A DNA stretch of 64,000 nucleotides. It comes from Dichotomocladium elegans. Lineage: Eukaryota > Mucoromycota > Mucoromycetes > Mucorales > Lichtheimiaceae. Shown one piece after another: positions 56,900-64,000 of the stretch; the first letter of the stretch is position 1, and every line of letters starts with the position of its first letter. The position numbers were made by a program, and so were the translations under genes. The notes beneath the pieces were generated by a model. It did not search any database. It had not been told where the DNA came from and saw only the letters and a program-made list of their open reading frames with translations. The stretch covers positions 1,257,501 to 1,321,500 of the forward strand of contig JAIXMN010000007.1 in the NCBI GenBank assembly GCA_025716815.1, written 5' to 3'.

Positions 56900-58152
56900 A
56901 TGGCATCCATCCCACACGTTGAACTCACCAGCGAAAATGTCGATGAGCACGAGAGGGGGCTCATCGAAAAGCTCGAGCAAGCTCGCCATGTTGCCATTGA
57001 TCTTGAGTTTACCGGCCATAATCGAACGTTCCCAAAAAATATGGAGCAGCGATACGAGGAACTCTCAGCCGTGATCCAATCCAATGCAGTAGTATCATTA
57101 GGATTGACTATCATTCAGCCTGACAGCTCATTTGATACGTATGATCTTCTCCTGTTCAACGAAGCAGTTCACCAAGTCCATCCGAGCAATCTCCGATTCC
57201 TTGCACAAAATGGGTTCAACTTCAATCGCCAGTACCGGTGTGGCCTACTTTATCGACCTGGAGATTGCAACACTGACGATGTCAAATACAAGCACCTCCT
57301 TGCGCGTAAATTGTGGATCAAAATTCATCGCGTCTTGTTCAACAAAAAGATTCCTTTGGTTGTTCACAATGGTCTGATGGACCTCATGTATCTGTACCAA
57401 AGCTTCATTGGTGCACTTCCCTCCAAGCTCCAAACTTTTGTTGAAGACATGTTCGACGCTTTTCCGGGTGGTATTTACGATACAAAGTATCTATCTTTGT
57501 ATGTCTTTAATGAGAACGTTACATTTTTGGCATACCTGTTCTGCAAATATGAGAGACTGCATCGAAATAAGCGGGCGTTGGCTATCGACAGCGATGCGGA
57601 CATCTCGGCAAAAAGACAGCGCGTAGTAGGCGGCGAACTGAGTAATAACAATCTTATTCCAAAGGCGGAAGAAGAGGCAAATGACAAAATGCTGAAACAA
57701 CAACAGGAAGAAATATGTAACAACTACGCGGTATGCAAAGGAGAATATCGCTCAATAAGAACAGAAAAAAGGCTAAAGCACGCACGGATATATGGCAATA
57801 GACTCGCGGGTATTGCCAAGACGGCGTGAACTGCAAGAGATCCCATAACCTTGAGCGCATCCTTGACCGTGACCTCAAGGTCTCTGCACCCTCGACTGAT
57901 CCTATTCCTGTGCGGTCTGATCACTCTGCATACTACGATGCTTACATGACAGGCTTCATCTTTAATCGAATGCGCGAACAACTGGGCGAAGATTCGTTAA
58001 CCGAACACATCAACAAACTTAATCTTATGCGTCTCGATATCCCTCTTCGTATCACTTCTAGTGTATATGCAAAGCCTTCGCGGAACTGGCTTGACACCAA
58101 GAAACGTTTGCAATATGAGCATGCGCAAGCTCCTGAAACTCAATCCTCATAG
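56900..58152 (+). CDS. TOE1: TOE1-type DEDDh 3'-exoribonuclease with CCCH zinc finger
   Basis: Exons 56900-57730 and 57802-58152 give 393 aa. The CAF1/PARN-type nuclease fold is complete: VAIDLEFTG (Asp34, Glu36), LVVHNGLMDLMYLYQ, GIYDTKYLS (Asp194) and SDHSAYYDAYMTG (His318, Asp323). A CCCH finger formed exactly across the intron (C273-x8-C282-x5-C288-x3-H292; NNYATRGYCQDGVNCKRSH) distinguishes TOE1 from CAF1/POP2 and PARN. TOE1 trims 3' tails of snRNAs and other small nuclear RNAs in the nucleus and Cajal bodies. A KRQR motif near 245 could help nuclear import. It is convergent with LSM5, itself a U6 snRNA-binding protein, with only 75 bp between stop codons. Confidence 0.9.
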
Positions 58153-58227
58153 CCATCGCAAACGTATCCAAATTATTCCATTTTCATTCCTGACTATGTA
58201 TATAGATGTTCAATAATCATCAATTTG

Positions 58228-58786
58228 CTAAAGCGGACCGGTTCCTCCAGGAATCAGCTGTGAGAGAATATTTAGCACAACCCACAATATTCTCAGCCTT
58301 GTATCCACTCACTGCACAAATGTTGTTTCCGTTCAGGAGGATTTGGTCAAGTTTGTTGGTTTTGTAGCCTTGTGGGGTGTTTTCACTGAAACCCAAATAG
58401 GACGTTAGTGATGCTATCCGTCGCTCGCAATCAGGCATGCCGTTCCCAGAACATACTATTCAGTCACATCCTCCAAAACCATGTCTATATAAAATGCATA
58501 TATCATCGCACGGGGAGAAGGAAATCAAAATGAAAGAGCGATTCATTTCCAAAATTCATTAGCAGCCAAACAAATGACACGTATAATGTCAAGAGAAAGA
58601 CTGACTTACTGACATAATCGTCAAAGCCAAGCAATTTGCCAGTGAACTCCTTCTCAGTTTTCATGACAACCCAGATCTGGGATCCAATGCACTTGTCAAT
58701 GAGTTCTATGGATATATGGCGAGTGTCAGAATGACACTGGATGGATCGAAATCGAACGCATTACCCAGTGGCAAAAGCTGTGACAT
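58228..58786 (-). CDS. LSM5: U6 snRNA-associated Sm-like protein LSm5
   Basis: Five tiny exons (58786-58765, 58705-58610, 58484-58457, 58385-58313, 58257-58228) make an 82-aa Sm-fold protein. Sm1 motif: LIDKCIGSQIWVVMKTEKEF and GKLLGFDDYVNMVLEDVTEY. Sm2 motif: KLDQILLNGNNICALIPGG. The sequence MSQLLPLELIDKCIGS and the ILLNGNNIC motif identify LSm5 rather than other LSm proteins. LSm5 is shared by the nuclear LSm2-8 ring (U6 snRNA 3' end) and the cytoplasmic LSm1-7 ring (mRNA decay). Five exons for 82 codons is a high intron load, and the 22-nt first exon and 28-nt third exon are easily missed by gene finders. Confidence 0.93.
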
Positions 58787-59488
58787 TATAACAGTTGGTG
58801 GGCGCGGGGAGGGTGCACGTATGCTTTTGAGAGAGTACTTTGAAAAAAATGAGAGCAAAGCGAAGAAATCCAATCGCCGACTTAACATCGGGAGTGGCTG
58901 AATAGGAGGCACAAAGCAAGCTGGGGTACACAAAATCGTGGTCGGTTATCGATGTCGTAGCCATATGTACGTGTCTCGTTGTTTCTTTACGGTAATATAT
59001 GGCCCAGAAGCTGATACCAAAAAGGTCCGGTCTGTTGAGAACGTCAAGGTTGGCAGCGCCAAGACGGCTATTTTTTTATATGGATATCTACATCACCCAG
59101 AAAAACGACAAGCAACGCAACACATTGGACAAGTTTCATTTTGGATTGACGTGCGGTCCTTTCATTAAACAGTTTCCCGCTCCCCATCCTGTTCCCCCCA
59201 AACGAATCCGATATTTTCCTTATCTTTTTCTTTCTCAAGCACCCATGTTCCTCTACAGGGAGATTTTTCATTTCCTCTGATTGTAATGATACGAAATGCA
59301 GAGGATGATAAAAACGCGCGCATGTGCGCCGTGACAGGAAAGAAGCGGGGGGGAGAGTCAAATTGAGCACGCGATATTTGTGTGACACATATACAGGGGA
59401 TCCCCGCCAGGATCGCCTTCACGCCCAACGCACATAAACCCAATATCTCGGTCTTCTCCCTTTTTTCAAACACCATTTCATTGCGGCC
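58787..59488. promoter_or_regulatory. Divergent promoter region of LSM5 and RAS
   Basis: 702 bp between divergent starts. The last 60 bases before the RAS ATG are pyrimidine-rich. Open stretches here overlap in all frames and carry no domain. No other gene is seen. Confidence 0.4.
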
Positions 59489-60500
59489 ATGTCAAAAGCT
59501 TCGTCATTTGTCCGAGAATACAAACTGGTGATGGTCGGTGGAGGAGGTAAAGCCAGAGTTTACCACACATATTATAAAGAAAGAAGAGAGCGAGTGCGCG
59601 CGCACGCGCGCGCGCACACGCGCGCGCCCCAGCAACCTTCTTGGTCCTCCATATTCGTTTGAGGGAGGGAAACTGATTCAGCTATTCACGCAAATGTAGG
59701 TGTCGGCAAATCCGCCTTGACTATTCAGTTTATCCAGTCCCACTTTGTAGACGAATATGACCCCACAATCGAAGGTAACAGCCAACTCTCTGTGTGCTCG
59801 TGCACACGCGTGCGTGTGTGTGTTATAGACCTACCAATGTTGAACGCGAAGGATGATTAAAATATATGCACACACAGATAGCTATCGTAAGCAAACGGTG
59901 ATTGATGGTGAGACTGCCCTGTTGGACGTGCTGGACACGGCTGGCCAGGAAGAATACAGGTATAAGAGAAAAAAAAGGAACACAAACACAAAAGGAGAGG
60001 AAGACTGATGGAGGACCTGAACACACACACACACACACACACAAAAAAATAAAAAAAAAAGTGCAATGCGAGAACAATACATGCGCAATGGCGAAGGCTT
60101 CTTGCTGGTGTACTCAATCACATCACGCATGTCATTTGATGAGATCGCCCAGTTTTATCAGCAGATCTGTAGAGTCAAGGACCGTGACACTTTCCCGATG
60201 GTGTTAGTGGGAAACAAGTCTGATCTAGAGATGGACCGACAAGTATCAAGTCAGGAAGGTCGGGACCTTGCCGAGCAATTCGGTTGTCAGTTCCTGGAGA
60301 CGTCAGCAAAGCAGCGAATCAACGTCGACGATGCATTTGATGCAGTTGTTAGGGATATTCGCAAATTCAACAGGGATCAAGAAACGAGACGCGGCGGAGG
60401 AGGCAGTAGCGGCAGACAGCATCAAGACCATGGATATAGTCCTGGAAGCCAGCATGATGCCCCAGATGTAGCAACAGATAAGTGCTGCGTTGTTATGTAG
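59489..60500 (+). CDS. RAS: Ras-family small GTPase, farnesylated type
   Basis: Exons 59489-59546, 59700-59774, 59878-59959 and 60062-60500 give 217 aa. G boxes: GGGGVGKS (P-loop), effector region [20 protein letters not shown] (switch II, split by intron 3), VGNKSD and LETSAK. The hypervariable tail is Gly/Ser/Gln/His-rich and ends KCCVVM, a CaaX box with Met, which favours farnesylation; the extra Cys upstream is a likely palmitoylation site. Fungal Ras of this type activates adenylate cyclase and MAPK routes, so PKA-R 28 kb away acts in the same pathway. All three introns contain alternating purine-pyrimidine repeats, and the last acceptor follows an A-rich instead of a pyrimidine tract. 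The N-terminal extension MSKASSFV is short and normal for fungi. Confidence 0.94.
59596..59628. repeat. Alternating GC/CA tract in RAS intron 1
   Basis: About 30 nt of strictly alternating purine-pyrimidine (GCGCGCGCACGCGCGC pattern), the classic Z-DNA-forming type. It lies inside intron 1 (59547-59699). Confidence 0.8.
60021..60060 (+). repeat. (AC)n followed by A-rich tract in RAS intron 3
   Basis: About ten AC units, then a nearly pure A run ending directly at the AG acceptor (60060-60061). The expected polypyrimidine tract is absent. Confidence 0.8.
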
Positions 60501-63165
60501 ATCGCGGCTCCTTCCCTCCTCTCTTTGCTATTGCTCCCACGACGACAAACGTATGCTTTTCCCCTCTCTTTCTCCCTTCTAACCTTTCCAAACTCCTTTG
60601 TTTCGCTCCTTCCTCTTGTTCTTCTTCTCTTGCTCCTCCTCCTACTTCTTGCCCTTCCTCAATCCCTGCTTCAGCTTCATTGACGCATGCATCACCCCAA
60701 ACATTCGCTGAGCTTATAGCCATCATAGAAGTTTATGATCATTGCAAAGCAACCATATGATTCGTGTACAGTAAATATCGTGATAAACGACAATTTTCCA
60801 GCCTCAAAATCCCACAACCGGGCTGATAAATTCAGTTCTATATATCGAGAAGTAATTATGGGAAGTCGAGTAACGGTGAGATAGCAATTTCCATAAATAT
60901 CAGTTCTGTCGTCTCATTGTTACCGGTGTTCCTGTTTCAACTATACTAAGCGCATCTATCTGATTTGAATATTGCTGTACTGGTCCCCAGTTTTCCTTTT
61001 TCCTAAAGAAACCAGTCTTATCTGGTGAGAAGTTCCCTCTCATCCGACATCGCCATTATAATATTAAATTGTTTATTACAATCTAACTTCTGCCCTGTGT
61101 TGAATTCCGTCTTTCCTTGACGAGCTTGGAGGATATCACCATGAAACGCACCATGGAATGGTTTTTTTTTTTAAAAAAAAAGGGAGGAGGTCTTTCGCAG
61201 TGGACTGTGGGATCGAAAGCAAAGAGCAAGGACAAACGATTAGTTCAGCAGTCTGAAAGTTTGACCCTACTACGTATCGCAGCTGTATCTGGCCATTATC
61301 CCACTTCCGCAAGACTGCCATCATTTGCAATGTACTCAACAATTCAACCTACAGTATGTGCACAGCCGATGAAATCTCGAGTCTCGAGGATATTGATGCA
61401 AATAGCATCCATCCCATTTGTGTGAATGGGATACGATTTCAAAGCCTTTGTTTCTCCATCTTATAGGTTTCGATAGCTGATTGTCGAAGTAAAGAAAAAT
61501 TGTAATTGGAGAGTGTATGTTGGATACATGCATGCTACGGGACGCTCTGAAAGGTCCAATATGGTATAGATCTGCCGAATCTTTCAGGCATTGCTTCTGT
61601 TTTACAAGTCTGCGATCGTAGTACATTTGTACGGCGCGTGTTTCGATTTCAGCTACTGTGTGCATGCCGAAGGAATAAAGTCCATAACTCTGATATCATA
61701 AAACGATGTAGAAAGGATTCTGGAAAATCAACCTAGTACGGATACTAATGTACAATAGTGGTCTGACCTGTTCGGATCACTCATCCAGCTCAATAACGGC
61801 TCATTGCAACGAAGAACGTTCCAATGTATGTTTGCGAATCTATGATTGATCGTGTAGGTTTACTTACGCACATGTACAACAGATGTTGATAAACTGCGTT
61901 GTATTGTACATAATGCGGCAGTCTGCAGGTGAGCGCGCTTTATGCGTCTCCTGCTGCATACGTCTGTGTCTGTGTATATGTATCTCACCCATCGATGAGC
62001 GAGAGCAATGAGGATCGTTTACTGTATGATGCTGTAATAGATGCAAATGCATGCATCCAATTGACACCGCCTCACACTTTCACGCTCTGCCATGAACGAC
62101 AAACGCAAGTACGCTGTCAGCAGGAGAAGATGTGTATCTTATGAAGCATGAATAAAAAACTGTCCTCTGTTTGCGACATAGTGTAACCAGGTTTATCGTC
62201 CAAGGAAGCGGTCTGTACGTACTGCATTAGCCTTCTCGGAAGAGAGCATGCTGAATATCGGATATGCCAGTAAAATAAAAAATGTCTGGACCCAATGTTT
62301 TCGGAAAGGAAGATATCATGTGTCACATCGCGGTATTTGCTGCAGCACTGTTCAATCACAGGAAGCCATGAATGATTACCATCCACACACACATCCACAC
62401 ACACACTCTCTTCCCCTTTCTCGATAGTCTTGCCCTGTATAGTCATTCAAGTTCTGACAAACCGCGTGAGGAGAAGACCCGCCTGCGGGTCACCTGACTC
62501 CACGGTGAAGCCGCCATTGGACTGGGATGTGCCGCTTCTGCTGAGGTGTTCCTCGCCTCTTGTGCTGTGTCCTGCCTTCGCAATCGCGTCGCTTATGGGT
62601 CTGGTGTAACCCGGTGCTTCTTCTGGCATGTATCCGATTTCGTTTTGGTATTAAGCCGAGGGCGATTCGTGTCTTCTGTTACTGATACAAATTTTTTACT
62701 ATGATAAAGCATAATTTGCACACGTGCAAGAGCACCGAATGAAGAAATTTTAATCTTCAGAAGTCCCAACGATCCCATGCCAAGCCATTTGTTCATTTCG
62801 TTGTAGCGCGAGATGGATAGGCGCACGCATAGGCGCTGCATGCACATAACTTTTCAACGGGTCAAGTTATGAAGAGCTTACCGACCACGCGGAATGCATA
62901 TTTTTTCTTCTTGAATACGATTAATAAGGCTGGGATAGCGTACAAGTTTGGGATAAGATCGAAGAAGAAAAAGAGAGAGGGGTGTGAGTGGAAGGGAAAG
63001 GAGAAAGATCGGAAGGGAGAGGGATAGAAAGGGAATGAATGCCTGCTTCTAATAAAAAGAAGAAAGAGAAAAGAGCACGTGTGGTCTTGTCTCTGCGTGC
63101 GCTGCGCCGTGGTGGTGGGGTTTGTTGCTTTGATTGTCACTATTCTCTCGTCTTCTCTTATTCCT
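60501..63165. other. About 2.7 kb between convergent RAS and RSR1/RAP1 genes
   Basis: No gene is supported. The first 250 bases are pyrimidine-rich 3' UTR of RAS. A decayed mariner relic lies at about 61300-61490. A TTTTTTTTTTAAAAAAAA stretch at 61161-61180 is inverted-symmetrical. Purine-rich runs on the plus strand at 62960-63075 belong to the 3' side of the RSR1/RAP1 gene. Open frames at 62117-62446 and 62593-62847 (-) have no domain. Confidence 0.45.
61300..61490 (+). pseudogene. Third Tc1/mariner-like transposase relic, internally deleted
   Basis: TTTGCAATG...AACAATTCA (61324-61346) parallels the second catalytic motif region of the left-edge copy. The 15-nt core CTCGAGTCTCGAGGA near 61376-61391 corresponds to its ATCGAGTCTCGAGGA. 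Then 61431-61495 (cgatttcaaagcctttgttt) aligns with 9721-9775 of the second relic (cgatttcaaaggatttgtct). The segment that should encode PPYSPELNPIEQ is missing between them, so this copy has lost about 150 bp. Confidence 0.5.
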
Positions 63166-63890
63166 TCACAAGACTAAGCACTTGAGCTTCTTTCTGTGTT
63201 TATCTTTACCGGGTATCTGCTTGTTGATTTGTCTGACCACATCAAAGAACACCTCGTCCACGTTGATCTTGTACCGCGCCGACGTCTCATAGAACGGCTT
63301 GCCACCCCACTGCTGGGACAGCATCATGCCTTGCTCCCGTGACACCATACGCTCGTCGTCTAGATCACATTTGTTACCGACAAGCACCATCGGCACCTAT
63401 CGTATGGGGGGGGGGAAAGCAAGGCAAAAAAGAAATAAAAAACGGCGTGGCATGTCAGCAATCAAAGTGTCGCATGAGCACATCACCTACATCACTCCCC
63501 ATATTACATTGTCCGAGTCCTTCACGCGCAGGATTTGTTCGCGCAGCTCGTGAAGATCGTTGAGAGTCACCATGCTCGTGATTGAAAAGACAAGCAAGAA
63601 GCCTTGGCCGTTTTTCATGTACAGGTCGCGCATGGCGGTAAACTGCTCTGTGCCGGCCGTATCAAGAATTTCAAGCATACATTGCTGACCGTCGACTTCA
63701 ACTTGCTTTCTGTAAGAATCTTCAATAGTAGGATCGTATTTCTCGACGAAAATCGACTGGACAAACTGAACTGTCTAGAGTAACCGGTGAGATGGAGCCG
63801 GCCCTAGCTGTTTCTCGAGAACGAGGGTCTTACCAAAGCTGATTTGCCTACACCACCAGATCCGAGAACGACCAATTTGTATTCCCTCAT
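63166..63890 (-). CDS. RSR1: Rap1/Rsr1 (Bud1)-type small GTPase
   Basis: Exons 63890-63834, 63774-63508 and 63396-63166 give 184 aa. It begins [20 protein letters not shown]. Switch I reads [20 protein letters not shown], and switch II is [20 protein letters not shown], where the Thr after Gly (instead of Gln) is the mark of Rap proteins. NKCD and [10 protein letters not shown] complete the fold. The tail is basic (KDKHRKKLK) and ends CLVL, a CaaX box with Leu, predicting geranylgeranylation. In yeast Rsr1/Bud1 marks polarity sites upstream of Cdc42; a similar role in hyphal polarity is inferred. It is convergent with the RAS gene at 59489-60500. Confidence 0.94.
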
Positions 63891-64000
63891 GCTATAAAAG
63901 AAAGATGAGTCGTCTGGAGTATATGAATATGAGGTGTACAAAATGTGACGCTTACATTAGAGACTGAATTCAAATGGAATGGGGCAATAAAAAAACCAAA
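63891..64000. other. Upstream leader of the RSR1/RAP1 gene to the window edge
   Basis: 110 bp, presumably 5' UTR/promoter of the minus-strand gene. Nothing else is seen. Confidence 0.4.

Noticed and set aside
60021..60060. Telomere or centromere-like satellite
   Set aside because: It is a short AC microsatellite inside a RAS intron.
61161..61180. T10-A8 inverted tract as a terminator hairpin
   Set aside because: It is in a eukaryotic intergenic region with no adjacent gene end, so it is treated as simple sequence.
1..64000. tRNA, rRNA or CRISPR array
   Set aside because: No cloverleaf with a matching TPsiC arm (GGTTCRANNCC), no rRNA-like blocks and no regularly spaced direct repeats with unique spacers were recognised by reading. 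A tRNA scan would be needed to exclude a single tRNA.

Overview
The window is a nuclear contig segment of a filamentous early-diverging fungus, most likely Mucoromycota (Mucorales-like). Genes are intron-rich, with many introns of about 45-80 nt using GTAAG/GTATG donors and TAG/CAG acceptors. The gene set is fungal (LCL3 nuclease, PKA regulatory subunit, RAS and RSR1/RAP1, GH3 and GH31 enzymes, an MFS sugar porter). One gene is familiar from animals and protists and absent from the well-studied Dikarya: a complete inositol-trisphosphate-receptor-type channel. The species assignment is inference.

Layout: 1-142 holds the end of a Tc1/mariner-like transposase running off the left edge. 2486-8776 (-) is a ten-exon DIP2/CPS1-type gene with two adenylate-forming domains. 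8.8-20.5 kb is a repeat-rich, gene-poor block: a second mariner relic, a decayed F-box gene, a large inverted repeat (two arms of about 1.6 kb, 13800-15417 and 16311-17918) with an LTR-like sequence in its spacer, and several unrecognised decayed reading frames. 20501-20732 (-) is a tiny two-exon gene ending in a di-cysteine tail.

21.5-36.8 kb is a dense gene block: the 27-exon IP3R-like channel (21542-30798), PKA regulatory subunit (31316-32747), a coiled-coil/RING protein (33450-34023), a three-HMG-box protein (35845-34089, -), and an immediately upstream reading frame (36777-35872, -) that may be its true N-terminus. 36.8-40.2 kb has no gene I can support. 40199-44896 carries two tandem paralogues of a small fungal family (DUF6987-like). 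Their second exons are almost identical in DNA, and a 2.15-kb pogo-type DNA transposon with clear TIRs and TA target duplications sits between them.

45.5-55.3 kb groups carbohydrate genes: a secreted GH3 beta-glucosidase (-), a divergent MFS sugar transporter (+), an unrecognised small secreted protein (+) and a cytosolic GH31 alpha-glycosidase (+). 55.7-58.8 kb has LCL3, TOE1 (snRNA 3'-end exonuclease) and LSM5, the last two convergent and 75 bp apart. 59.5-63.9 kb has RAS (+) and RSR1/RAP1 (-), convergent and separated by about 2.7 kb that holds a third mariner relic.

How the genes may work together: the IP3R-like channel, PKA-R, RAS and RAP1 are all signalling components, and DIP2-family proteins are linked to diacylglycerol metabolism, but nothing in the sequence shows co-regulation. 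The GH3-MFS-GH31 group is the most plausible functional cluster (glucoside or xyloglucan-oligosaccharide use). Exon structures below were assembled by hand from splice signals and reading-frame continuity. They keep frame throughout, but single-base errors at some junctions are possible.
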